Of a stretch of DNA of 64,000 nucleotides, positions 9,341 to 18,702 are shown in pieces. Position 1 is the first letter of the stretch, and each line of letters opens with the position of its first letter. The translations under genes and the position numbers were made by a program. This DNA is from Leishmania infantum JPCM5 (taxonomy: Eukaryota; Euglenozoa; Kinetoplastea; Trypanosomatida; Trypanosomatidae). The notes beneath the pieces were generated by a model that saw only the letters and a list, made by a program, of their open reading frames with translations, did not search any database and was not told the origin of the DNA. The stretch is from assembly GCF_000002875.2 (NCBI RefSeq), contig NC_009405.2, forward strand, positions 528,928-592,927. Reading direction: 5' to 3'.

Positions 9341-10417
9341 TCAGGTGGAAGACGTCTTCGACTCGTCCATTGTGACCACCGCCAAGTCGGGTACTAGGCC
9401 CCACTCCTTCTTGGCCTCCATCAAGCTCTTCGGGTACACGGTCGGGTCGTCACGGCGTTCTGTCCACGCCGCAAGCCCAGGCGCGGCGCTACCCATGTAC
9501 CGCGGGTCTAGTCCGACGTCGTCACCGTCCATGCACCAGACAGCCTCTGCCATGAGGCGCCAGCAGTTCGTCTGGTTTGTTAAGAAGGACTGCATTGTGT
9601 ACACGGTGGTCAGCAGCACGTCTCCAGCCTCCAAGGCCGAGGACACGAACGGGTTGACGTCAACAATGATGGAGGCCCCGGTCGTGTCATCCGTGCCTGG
9701 CAGCTTGCCAAACGGCGAAAGCTCCGCCGGGTTCTCGGTGTAGCAGCCGTCCCCGCGGATCGAGTCGCCCTCCACCTCCCACTGTCCGTAGGTTTTCCGC
9801 AGCTGCGCGTACGTGTCGTGGCTGTTGCTGCTGCGCACCAGCAGCGGTGTGCCCATATGGAGCGGGGTGTCGTGCAGAGGCACTATGGCCACGAGGGCGA
9901 GTTTCGTGCCGCGGTTCAGAAAAACGCTCGGCATGCGAAAGCCGAAGGACTCGCCGGGGGCGCCAAGGTGCAGCGTCTGTAGCGCTGTTGCCTGGACAGC
10001 GCCCCCGAAGACTTGGCGCACCGTCGCCATCACACTCGTGCCACTCACTGCGTTGCGAATGGTGTCGGTGTGGTGGATATTCGGCGGCGGCAGCTCGCCG
10101 CCGCTGGTGGACGGGTACGGCACACCCATCGCGAAGCCGTGCAGCTCCGCCTGCCGCGCGCGGTCCTCGTCAAGGGTAAGTCCGCACTCGCGCATCTGAG
10201 TCGCCAGGTCGTCGAGCGCCGCGTTCACCACATCACGCGGCACAGTGTTCTTGAAGTAGAGGTAGCCATCCTGGTCGAGCCGGTAGCGCAGCTTTGGCGG
10301 GTCGTAGAAGATGTCGTTGGAGGGAAACAGTGGCAGCAGCTCCGTGCCGAGGGCGAGTCGCCCGGTGCCTACCGGGTACGACAGCTTCCCATGTAGCAGA
10401 GCGCGGACGCAGCGCAT
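9341..10417 (-). CDS. Phytanoyl-CoA dioxygenase (PhyH)-like protein, probably lacking iron ligands
   Basis: The product has 358 residues from the ATG at 10417. The N-terminal LDQDGYLYFKNTVPRDVVNA at 47-66 is typical of PhyH Fe(II)/2-oxoglutarate oxygenases, and the fold's core strands are visible in LALVAIVPLHDTPLHMGTPLL (173-193) and AGDVLLTTVYTM (264-275). In active family members an HxD pair sits just before the first of these segments and a histidine a few residues after the GDVLL strand. Here the first place reads FRMPSVF (160-166) with no HxD, and the second reads TMQSF with glutamine at 276. An HTD triplet exists at 116-118 but about 45 residues too early. I infer a non-catalytic or altered enzyme. 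Fold call good, function unknown. Confidence 0.75.
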   Translation of the reverse strand: MRCVRALLHGKLSYPVGTGRLALGTELLPLFPSNDIFYDPPKLRYRLDQDGYLYFKNTVPRDVVNAALDDLATQMRECGLTLDEDRARQAELHGFAMGVPYPSTSGGELPPPNIHHTDTIRNAVSGTSVMATVRQVFGGAVQATALQTLHLGAPGESFGFRMPSVFLNRGTKLALVAIVPLHDTPLHMGTPLLVRSSNSHDTYAQLRKTYGQWEVEGDSIRGDGCYTENPAELSPFGKLPGTDDTTGASIIVDVNPFVSSALEAGDVLLTTVYTMQSFLTNQTNCWRLMAEAVWCMDGDDVGLDPRYMGSAAPGLAAWTERRDDPTVYPKSLMEAKKEWGLVPDLAVVTMDESKTSST

Positions 10418-11036
10418 ACCTTCGCATGTGCGCCGCAGTTTCGCGCGTGTGTGTGTGTGTGTATTAGAGTGTGCGCCCACACGTCGAGGGGGCGAGGCGG
10501 CAGAGTAGCGATGCAAAGAGTGACGAAAAAAGCGAACAAACAGCTTCAAGCGAGCTCTCCATGCGATCGCCCAGTTCCGCCCTAACGGTGGCACTTGCAC
10601 GCACGCAGGGATGTGCAACCCGTCATCCTCACGCACGGGAAAGACAGAGAACAGGAGCAGTCCAGAGGAGCAGAGGCAAGAGAGGGGGGAGGCGACATGA
10701 TACATTCTCTTCCGTGAGTGTCAAGGATTTATTTGGCACATACCCGCTTCTTCCAGCTTCACGTAAGGCAGCTCAAACAGAGATACTCACTGCGACAAGA
10801 CGAGCACACACACACACAAACACACGCACACGTACACACCAACCGCAAGGCAGACACCTAACTTGCATGCACGCCCAGAGTACGAAGGCCCAACGCCCTC
10901 ACCTACCCTCTAGCACTTCAGCGCTGTACTCTTGCCGAGCACAAATGCCGTCAGGCTCGCGTACGAGTCAGGCGATGAGTGTCTTTGCAGGGCCGCCATC
11001 ATTGGTACTGCCACAGCCCAGAGGCCTTGAGTGGGG
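10418..11036. other. Short intergenic spacer
   Basis: No gene seen. A short (GT)n lies near 10447-10462 and a CA-rich stretch near 10807-10840. It joins the 5' UTR of the PhyH-like gene to the 3' UTR of the small secreted protein gene. Confidence 0.45.
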
Positions 11037-11522
11037 TTACGTGCAATCCACCACGGAGATGAAGGCACCGCTGTAGAGCTGGCGGAAGGTCTGCTCTCCC
11101 TCGGTGCGGATGCCACTTAGGTCGGAGCGCAGTAGGATGCTCATTCCACGGCTCTCGTCATGCAGCACCAGCTTCTTGCCCTCGCGGTGCTCCTCCACGA
11201 AGGAGTTCAGGATGTTGCGGTCCTTGTCGTACTCCGTCCAGCGACGGCGAACCGTGCCGCTGTTAACTCCCACAGCATGGGCGCCGATGCAGTTGTCGCA
11301 TTGAAAACTGCCGCCCTCGTACTTCCACGCTATCATAGAATTGGGCCCACGCGTGACGCAGTCTTTGGCGTGCACGACGGCAAACAGCGATCCCGCCATG
11401 CAGACCGTCAACATCGCTGCCAGCACGAACAGCGGCATCGAGGACACACAAGTCCGCGGACGTGCACGGCAGCCACCACAGCTGGACTGCCGCCGCAGGA
11501 AGGTGCAGCGGGGGAGGCGCAT
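11037..11522 (-). CDS. Small secreted or signal-anchored protein of unknown function
   Basis: I do not recognise this protein. From the ATG at 11522 it has 161 residues; a second in-frame ATG 28 residues later (at about 11438) would give 133 residues beginning MPLFVLAAMLTVCMAGSLFA, a classical signal peptide with a likely cut after VVHA. The mature part is about 107 residues with cysteines in the runs DCVTRG, QCDNCIG and VVDCT, which suggests disulphides in the secretory pathway. It ends in charged and beta-prone segments and has no C-terminal membrane helix or GPI-type tail. It lies between SMC4 and the PhyH-like gene with no overlap. The long N-terminal version contains a cysteine/arginine-rich leader, so I favour the shorter start. 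Confidence 0.65.
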   Translation of the reverse strand: MRLPRCTFLRRQSSCGGCRARPRTCVSSMPLFVLAAMLTVCMAGSLFAVVHAKDCVTRGPNSMIAWKYEGGSFQCDNCIGAHAVGVNSGTVRRRWTEYDKDRNILNSFVEEHREGKKLVLHDESRGMSILLRSDLSGIRTEGEQTFRQLYSGAFISVVDCT

Positions 11523-13018
11523 CGCACACCAAATCGAGGTGCGGGAAGGAAGGAGTAGGTGATGCTCAGCGAGCAGAAGATGACTTCTTTGCTCCACACT
11601 ATTAAGGCGACGACGGCGTAGGTGTGCACGCTGTACGCAGCGGAAGGGCAGGTTCCTTCACCGCTTCCGCGGACGCGAGCGGCCTGGGCAGAAAGAGAGA
11701 GACGCTCCACTGACATAGGGGACCATGTGCATGCAGGTATACGCGTAACCCATGAGGTGAAAGGGGAAAGGCGGCGGGAGGGGTGATGGTGGTGGTGATA
11801 CTGATGAGGAGGGAGGCAGATACGAGAACGCGTGCGTCATCGGTGAAACGAATCCCTGACAACAGTACCGAGGACGGCGGGGTGGGGGACCACTGCGCTC
11901 CCGCTACTGCTGCTCCACTATGACAGCGAACGTGCCTGTTCGCGCGACCACGCACAAAGAAAACGGTGGTGGTGTTGGTGGTAGAGTATGGAAGGAGAAG
12001 TGCACGGGCGCGAGGGGGCTGTCGTGATCACCCGCGCCTCCCTCGCCTACACACTCTCGCACACTCATTCCTTCACCACCCCAAAGCCGAAAGCCATCGC
12101 CAGCAGAGCTCCTTCAGTGACGCCCCATCCCCACAAAGAAGCACGCGAGATCGACATGCCGAGAGCCTTCCTCCTTTCCTTCTGCTTTCGGCTCACCGGG
12201 CTATTCTGTGAGCCGTCTTGGCGGCAGAGAGAGGGAAAGACAGGCACAGCAGCCCCATCCGCGTCTCACGCCCGCACTCTCTTCGCAGCAGTGGCCTCGC
12301 CTCTTCGGCGCATGCTTTGCATTCTTTCTTCACCTGAAAAGGATCTCTGATGACAAGGGGGGGGGAAGCACGCAGACACCCACCGCTCAGTGCGTGGCAT
12401 CAGAGGGTCCAGCCCCACCGCACCCCCCCCTCCCCTCCACTCCCGACTCTCTGCGTGTGTGAGGGAGGAAGCCCAGCAGCCCCCACCTCACCCTCCCCAA
12501 TGCCGAGCCACTCCTGGTGGTGGTGGCAGGGCCCGGTGCCCGCGACGCAGCGAGGCCAGAGCAATTCAGCGCTACTGATGTTGTCGGTCAAGGCCCTGCG
12601 TGGCGCTGCGTCGACGCCACCTGCGCAGCGGGCAGAGTGCGAGGCAGGGGCCGTGCTCTCAGGGGACTGCATCGGCGCCTTGCTGGACCGGCGTGTGTCG
12701 ACGGCTGCCATGGTCCCACGCGAGGTGGGGCCTGTGTGACAGGGCCGTGGGTGGCAGCGTGGGGCGTTGGACCCCGCGCTGTGTGGCAGAGAAACGGATG
12801 CACGTTTACAAAACAACCGAAACACACGCGAAAGGAAGTTGAAGATCTACAAGCACGCACAACACACACACACACACATATATATATATATTGAAAGAGA
12901 GAGACACATTTATACGCGCATCCGCGCGCGCGCGCGCACCTGCATGCGCCATACCTCTCTCCGTTACCCTTCTATGAGCGAGATTAAGGGATTGCCAGCC
13001 GCGATGACAGACGCGCGT
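11523..13018. other. Intergenic spacer with inverted repeat copy
   Basis: No gene seen. It holds repeat copy B (12347-12798), a CA run leading into (TA)n at about 12863-12891, and an alternating CG run at about 12922-12937. It should contain the 3' UTR of SMC4 and the 5' UTR of the small secreted protein gene. Confidence 0.55.
12347..12798 (+). repeat. SIDER2-like interspersed repeat, copy B (near full length, opposite orientation)
   Basis: This copy of about 450 bp runs in the opposite direction to the other six. It spans from CTGATGACAAGGGG through GGCATCAGAGGGTCC and GCCGAGCCACTCCTGG to GTGTGGCAGAGAAACGGA. It carries the GTCGAC and GGCCAGAG variants shared by copies E, F and G. The sequence after its right end is A-rich, which is why I take this as the 3' end of the element. 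It starts about 220 bp downstream of the SMC4 stop, in antisense to the mRNA. Confidence 0.8.
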
Positions 13019-16000
13019 CTATGGCACCGCGTACGCATTATCGTCCGCTGCCACCGCTGCCACGCTGCTGAGGCCAGCAAAGCGAACGCTCTTGCGCGAG
13101 TCGCGCGTGCCGTCGATGTCACCAGAGGAGCGGGGCCATGTGGAGGTCGACATTGGGGACGCGTCACCGACGGTCGGCCGAGCCCCGCTGGACGGCGTGT
13201 GCGACTGATGGGCAACGGAGGTGCGCGGGCTGCGTGCGTGAACGTCCACGTCGCCGCCATCGGCGTTTCCCGCTACCCCTGCTTCTCCGAGCTGGTGGCG
13301 ACTGTGACGGCGGTCACTACGTTTCCGCCGCTGCTCCGATGCTGCCTCAGCGAGTTGTATGCCGACCAGTCGCCGGAAGCTGCGCGGCATCAGCACGAGC
13401 GTGGAGGTAGTGTCGTTCACCTTGCACACGCCGACCAGCTGGTGAGCCTCCTCAAACATGTTGTTGCGGAGGGAGATGATGATGAACTGCGCACCGCGGG
13501 CCTGGCGCAGCACGTAGTTCGCCACAATGGACACGTTGCGGAAGTCGAGCGCCGCGTCGATCTCGTCCATCACGTAGATCGGCGTGGGCTTGATGTGGTG
13601 CAGAGAGAAGATGAGAGCGAGGCTAGACAACGTTTTCTCGCCGCCGGACAGGTTCGAGATTTGCTTCCACGACTTCTTCGGTGGGCGCACCACAAAGTTG
13701 ATGCCCTCAAACGGGTCATTCACATCGACCAGCTCCATGTCGGCGTCGCCGCCGTGCGTGAGAAGCTGATACACCTCCTTGAGTCGCTGTCGGATGTGCT
13801 CGAAGGTGTGCATGAAGGCCTGGCGGCGCGTGTCCTTGAGCGTCTGCAGCTCGCGCTCCGCCTCGTCGGAGAGAAGCTTCTTCGCTTCGTAAATGGCCTT
13901 CGCTTCACGATGCGCGACATCGCGCTCACGCCACAGAGCAACGGCGCGGAAGTCGATCTCGCTGTGCAGCCGTTTTGTCTCCTCGCTGAGGGCTTTGGCG
14001 AGGTGCACCGAGCGGTCATAGTCGCAGCCATCCAGCTCCTCTGGAGTGAGCCGGAACGTCGCGTGACGCCGCTCCACATGCGCTCGCTTGGCCGGAGGCG
14101 GCGACACGAGTGCAGAGGAGCCGCGGGCGGACGACGCGTGCAACGCAGCGTCATCGCCACGGCGACCAGGACGCGCACGAGCACGCTTCTGACCGTGCAC
14201 TGGTTTGCTCTCATCCTCACCGTCGTCTTCGTCGTCATCGTCACCGTCCTCGTCATCCACCTCAGCGGTCTGGCCCTCTTCATCCTCGGCGTCGCCCTGT
14301 CCGAGCGTTTCCTTGCCATACAGCTCGACGTTCTCGCGGATCTTCTCCTCGCAGCCTTCGATTTTCTGCTGAAACTTCGACAACTCCTGCAGCGCGTCCG
14401 CGATCTTAGCAGCCTCCGTCTGCCGATAGCGCTGCTCATCGTCCAGCTTCTTTTGGGCATTCAGAGCAGCGCCGTTGGCCACCGGCACAGCGGCGCGCGC
14501 GTCCTCAGCGGCCGTCTGCGCCTTCGCCAGCTGTGCCTCGGCACCGTTTAGCTCCCTCACGAGCCCCTCCAGCACCTCCACACACGCCCTCACCTGCGCC
14601 TCTACGTTGTCCTGCGCTTCTTCTTTGAGCTTCTCCAGTTGCTGCTCGTAGTCGGCTATGTCGGCGGCCTTGCGCTCTTGCGTAGCTCGGTGTTTCTGTG
14701 CTTGTCTGCGGCACGCCCGCAGGCTCGCCTCCTCGGCGTCGGCGCGCTCCTGCTGCGCCGTGAGAGACGCAGCCACTGCCTTAAAGCGCGCACCGCCTGC
14801 CTCATCCACCTGCGCCTCCAACGCCTCGACGTCCGCGTGGTGGGTAATGTAGGCCTTCTCCGCCTTCTGCAGCGCTGTCTCGCAGTCGCGCACAGCTTGC
14901 TCGTGCCGCTCTCGGTTAACCTCCAGTTCCTGCGTGGACTGGGCAAGCTCGCTGTGCAGCGATGCAAGACGCGCAGCATCAGCGTCGGCCTTCGCGACGA
15001 GAGTGGTCAGTTCGTGCCGCAGCTTGCGTCGCTGCTCTGGGTATACGTGAGACTCCTGCTCGTGCAGCTGGTGCAATCGTACGTTCAGCGCACGCTCCTC
15101 CTCGGCGGCCTGAACCAGGTCCTGCTGCAGGCGCTGCAGTTCCTCCTTGATGGACTGTTTGTCTTGTGGCGAGCGAGCGGCCTTCAGCTTCGCGCCGCGG
15201 GGTGCCGCCCCGCCGCCCGTAATCGTGCCGCTCGGCTCGACCAGCTCGCCTTTGACGGTGACGACGCGATGCCGCTGCTGGCTCGCTGCGCCCCCTGTGG
15301 ACAAGGATGGGGTCCCTGTGGCCATCGCGTCGCGTCCGCCGCCGCCGCCGCCGCCGAAGGCCGTTTCGCGCGCCTCTGTCAGTGTCTCAACGACAAGGGT
15401 GTCACGCACGGCTTGGTAGAAGACGGAGCGGAACTTTGGGTTGGTCGGCTGGATGAGGTCGAAGAGGCGGCGCGCCTTCGGATTCGGGCACTGGAACGGC
15501 TTCGCCATTCGCGACCCCACTTCCCGCTCCACCTCGCTCACCACCATCATTGTGGCACGGCCGATGTTGTTCTGCTTGAGCAGCATCAGCGCCTCCGTCG
15601 CTGTCTGGCGGTCCTCGACAACGTGGAAGCCCCATGCGCTGCTGGCAACGCCGGCTGCGATGTCATACTGGTCGTCGATACGGCCGAGCTGGCGCAGCGT
15701 GCCATAGTAGCCTTTGAGGGAGCGCTGGGCCAGCAAGAACTCCATCGCGCGGTCGTCAGCCTCGCCGTCGCGGTAGGCGTTCTTCAGCTCTTGGATGGAG
15801 TTGTTGATGGCATACTTACGGCGCGCGCTCTCGCCGATTTGATCCTGCACCCGAAGTACCTCCTCCTGCAAGTCCTTGCGGTCGGAATCGCGAAGCAGCC
15901 GCTCCAGCTCCGCCACGCGAGCCGTGTTGCGCGCCATCAACGCCGCCAAGTCGTTCACCTGCTGCTCCTTTTTTGCGGCGCTATCCGCCAGCCCACCAAG

Positions 16001-17818
16001 CCGGCTTTGCACGGTGCGCAGCTGCTCCTTGGCCTCCGTCACGGCGCGCTCGTATGGGGCACGATGCTTTTTCTTCTCCTCCAACTGCTGGCGAAGGGGG
16101 CGCAGCCTTGGCAGCAGCTCCTCAGCGAGCGTGTCGTGCTCTAGCTGCAGTGTCGCTACGGCCTCGACTGCCTCGTTGTGGTTCTGCTGGTGAATCGCCG
16201 CCTCACGCTCGGCGTCCTGCTGATGAACAACCGCCCGCTGCAGCTCCTCCTTGGCCTTGCGCAGCTGGTCTGCCACTTTCTTACGCGCCTTCTCCTCCTG
16301 ATCGGCACCGGACTTAACCTGTTCCAGGTGAGCCTCGGCCGATTGCCGGCGAGCCCGGACCGCGTCGCGGACCCGCTGCGCCTCGGCGACGTGCTTCTTC
16401 GCCGTGGCAAACGCCTCCTCGGCCTGCGCTTTTTCCTCCCGCCGGTGAACAACCTCTTCCTCCATCGACCTGATGCGCTCGTCGATCTCCGTCAACAGCC
16501 GCCGCGGCTCCTCCAGTCTCTCTTCAATGCCGCGCATGCGCAGCTGGCACATGACGATGAGCGTCTTCTGGAGTTGGTTGTCCTTCGTGACAAAGGACAG
16601 CGTTGAGTTCTTGGCCTCGTCCAGCGCCTCGCGCTCCGCCTTGAGCTTACGTTCTTTGTCCAGCGCCTCGAGCCGGGCGAGCTGCGCCGTCTCGGCGGCG
16701 GCCGTCATGTCCGAAATTCGGCCCACAAACTGGCCGGTGCCGATGAGGTCATCGAGGTACTCCAGCAGGCCCTCCTCGCCTTCCTTCTCTGCCTTGGGCT
16801 TCATGAGCGCGATCTGCTCCACCTCGCCTTGCAGAATCAGGAAGCGATTGTGGTCCAGGTCGACGCCTTGGCTGATGAGGCACTCCATAACCTCTTTCTG
16901 CGTGCGGCGGACCCCGTCGATGTAGTACTGAGACGCGCCGGTGCGAAACACCTCCCGCTTGATGCTCAGCCCGCTGCCGGCGACCTCCTGCCGCTGCTCC
17001 GAGTCCTTCTCCTCGGCGGCGGTCTCTAGCAGGCGAATGAAGTTCACGGTCACGGATGCGTAGGACAGGCGCGGGTGAGCGGCGGAGTTGTGGATCACCT
17101 CCGCCAGTTTCTCCAGCCGGATCTTCTTCGCATTCCGGCCGAAGACAAAAAGCATGGAGTCAATGACGTTCGACTTGCCAGACCCGTTCGGGCCGATCAC
17201 CGCCGTGAACGTCTTGTGGAACGGCCCGATACGGTGGGTGCCGTAGTAGGACTTGAAGTTCTCCACGTCAATGTCGCGGATGACGAGGCGCGAGTGGGGC
17301 GTGAGGTCGCCAGCGTCGCTGTCGCATCGCGCAGACGCCTGAGGCGACGGATGCGTGGTTGTCATGGCGGGTTGAATGAGCTCCAGCTCCGTCCCGCTCG
17401 TCCGAGTCGACGGGAGGCGCGGTGGTGTGTAGGTCGACAGTCGTGCGGCCGAGGAAGAGGACGAGGACGAGGACGAGGTGCTGCCATCCCTTCCACCGCC
17501 GTCTTGGGCACCATGTCTTTCCTCCCTCTGGGCTGCCTCGTCCTCGCGCGCTTCTTGCGAGCCTTCGCGAGACCCTGGTGCGGCTTCGCCATTGACCTCG
17601 CCGGCGTCCTCAAGCCGGTCCTCCGCTTGTCTACACTCTTCTTCTCCATGTGACTGCTCGGTCACCATCGCCACATGCTTCTCCTCTGCGTGCACGTCGT
17701 CCGCCGCCTCCGCCTCCTCGTCTCTGAGCTCTTTCTTCACACGTACTGGCGCCCCGTCGGCATGCCGCTTCGTCGCCGCGCTGCCGGCTTTACGAGCGCT
17801 GCGCCTCCTCGGCGGCAT
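13019..17818 (-). CDS. SMC4: Structural maintenance of chromosomes 4 (condensin ATPase subunit)
   Basis: This 1,599-residue protein is the SMC4 half of the condensin ATPase that compacts chromosomes. The frame opens at a GTG five codons upstream, but the first ATG is at 17818. A low-complexity acidic/serine-rich extension fills residues 1-175. The N-terminal head follows, with FKSYYGTHRIGPFHKTFT and Walker A GPNGSGKSN at 209-217; NVIDSMLFVFGRNAKKIR is typical of SMC4. Coiled coils flank a hinge at about 695-900 that ends in the GTITGGG signature and contains a glycine-rich insert. The C-terminal head has the ABC signature LSGGEK at 1390-1395 and Walker B with D1418-E1419. A highly acidic block followed by basic KRARARPGRR lies at about 1169-1220, a likely nuclear signal. 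The tail of about 110 residues after the head is low-complexity. Length exceeds the usual 1,300-1,450. Confidence 0.95.
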   Translation of the reverse strand: MPPRRRSARKAGSAATKRHADGAPVRVKKELRDEEAEAADDVHAEEKHVAMVTEQSHGEEECRQAEDRLEDAGEVNGEAAPGSREGSQEAREDEAAQREERHGAQDGGGRDGSTSSSSSSSSSAARLSTYTPPRLPSTRTSGTELELIQPAMTTTHPSPQASARCDSDAGDLTPHSRLVIRDIDVENFKSYYGTHRIGPFHKTFTAVIGPNGSGKSNVIDSMLFVFGRNAKKIRLEKLAEVIHNSAAHPRLSYASVTVNFIRLLETAAEEKDSEQRQEVAGSGLSIKREVFRTGASQYYIDGVRRTQKEVMECLISQGVDLDHNRFLILQGEVEQIALMKPKAEKEGEEGLLEYLDDLIGTGQFVGRISDMTAAAETAQLARLEALDKERKLKAEREALDEAKNSTLSFVTKDNQLQKTLIVMCQLRMRGIEERLEEPRRLLTEIDERIRSMEEEVVHRREEKAQAEEAFATAKKHVAEAQRVRDAVRARRQSAEAHLEQVKSGADQEEKARKKVADQLRKAKEELQRAVVHQQDAEREAAIHQQNHNEAVEAVATLQLEHDTLAEELLPRLRPLRQQLEEKKKHRAPYERAVTEAKEQLRTVQSRLGGLADSAAKKEQQVNDLAALMARNTARVAELERLLRDSDRKDLQEEVLRVQDQIGESARRKYAINNSIQELKNAYRDGEADDRAMEFLLAQRSLKGYYGTLRQLGRIDDQYDIAAGVASSAWGFHVVEDRQTATEALMLLKQNNIGRATMMVVSEVEREVGSRMAKPFQCPNPKARRLFDLIQPTNPKFRSVFYQAVRDTLVVETLTEARETAFGGGGGGGRDAMATGTPSLSTGGAASQQRHRVVTVKGELVEPSGTITGGGAAPRGAKLKAARSPQDKQSIKEELQRLQQDLVQAAEEERALNVRLHQLHEQESHVYPEQRRKLRHELTTLVAKADADAARLASLHSELAQSTQELEVNRERHEQAVRDCETALQKAEKAYITHHADVEALEAQVDEAGGARFKAVAASLTAQQERADAEEASLRACRRQAQKHRATQERKAADIADYEQQLEKLKEEAQDNVEAQVRACVEVLEGLVRELNGAEAQLAKAQTAAEDARAAVPVANGAALNAQKKLDDEQRYRQTEAAKIADALQELSKFQQKIEGCEEKIRENVELYGKETLGQGDAEDEEGQTAEVDDEDGDDDDEDDGEDESKPVHGQKRARARPGRRGDDAALHASSARGSSALVSPPPAKRAHVERRHATFRLTPEELDGCDYDRSVHLAKALSEETKRLHSEIDFRAVALWRERDVAHREAKAIYEAKKLLSDEAERELQTLKDTRRQAFMHTFEHIRQRLKEVYQLLTHGGDADMELVDVNDPFEGINFVVRPPKKSWKQISNLSGGEKTLSSLALIFSLHHIKPTPIYVMDEIDAALDFRNVSIVANYVLRQARGAQFIIISLRNNMFEEAHQLVGVCKVNDTTSTLVLMPRSFRRLVGIQLAEAASEQRRKRSDRRHSRHQLGEAGVAGNADGGDVDVHARSPRTSVAHQSHTPSSGARPTVGDASPMSTSTWPRSSGDIDGTRDSRKSVRFAGLSSVAAVAADDNAYAVP

Positions 17819-18660
17819 TGTGCGTGTGTGCACGTGTGCGTATGTCTATAGAAAAAGCAATACCGATGCAGGTCTGACGCCTCTGGACCGCGGCCCTCCC
17901 TCTTTTCTTCGCGGGTCTCTCTCTAGGCAGCAGAAGAGGAGCGTGCGAAGAGCGACGGGAACAAAGTAATGGCCGCCGCCTTTCCTGTTCGCTCTCGCCG
18001 TCTGCCGGTGTGCGCCCGCGCTCGTGTCTATGCTAGCACCTCTCGCTCGCTCTCGCCTCCGCTCGCTTCGGTTTTCTGGGCAAGACTTCGCGGCCCTGCC
18101 CCCTCCGTCGAGGTCACGCCCAGGCAGTCACGTGGGGAGGGCCCTGTATGTGCGGCAGAAGTGGCAGCGCCGCAGTTTGACGCAGCGGTGAACCTTACCT
18201 ACGGAGGAAGCGCAGGGATAGGCAGCGACAGGGTGGTGGTGGTGGTGGATGGGTAGAAGGGTGCCAGCGTGTGCGAAAAGCGAGATGGAAAGGATGATTT
18301 GCGTGTGCTGATGATGTAGGAGGTGTAATGAGAGAGAGCGCGGAACTCGGTGCAGCTCTCTCCCCCTCTCTCCCTTCCCTTCGTTTCTTTGATTGAATTC
18401 GTACACTCCCTGAGGTACGAAGCGACTGGCCGGTGATAGCGGTGGCGGGAAGTGTGTGTGTGTGTGTGTGTGTGTCGGCGGGGGAGGGGGTGAGAGGGTG
18501 GTGTCGGGTAAGGCACGCACGCAAACATGCAGGAGCAACGATACAACAGAAAAGGAAAAAAAAGCAGAGAAAAAGGGCAAAGAGAGATCGGGAGTGCATT
18601 GATGTGTGCGCCACAGAGAATGACCTGGCCAGAAAAGGAGGGAAGCGACCATCATGAAAC

Positions 18661-18702
18661 ATGCCCACATATATATATATATATATACATATTGGTGGGC
18701 AT
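18661..18702. repeat. AT-rich hairpin with ATGCCCAC / GTGGGCAT arms
   Basis: The eight bases ATGCCCAC at 18661-18668 are exactly complementary to GTGGGCAT at 18695-18702, enclosing an alternating AT run that can itself pair. The layout resembles the larger palindrome at 53932-53977, which has ATGCCCCC arms around an AT run. Confidence 0.6.

Noticed and set aside
12767..14551. 594-codon plus-strand open frame
   Set aside because: It lies antisense to SMC4, reads as V/L/R/H-rich shadow sequence with no domain, and its left part crosses a repeat. GC-rich coding DNA often leaves such frames open.
14639..16144. 501-codon plus-strand open frame
   Set aside because: It is the antisense shadow of the SMC4 coiled coil and hinge and shows no recognisable motif.
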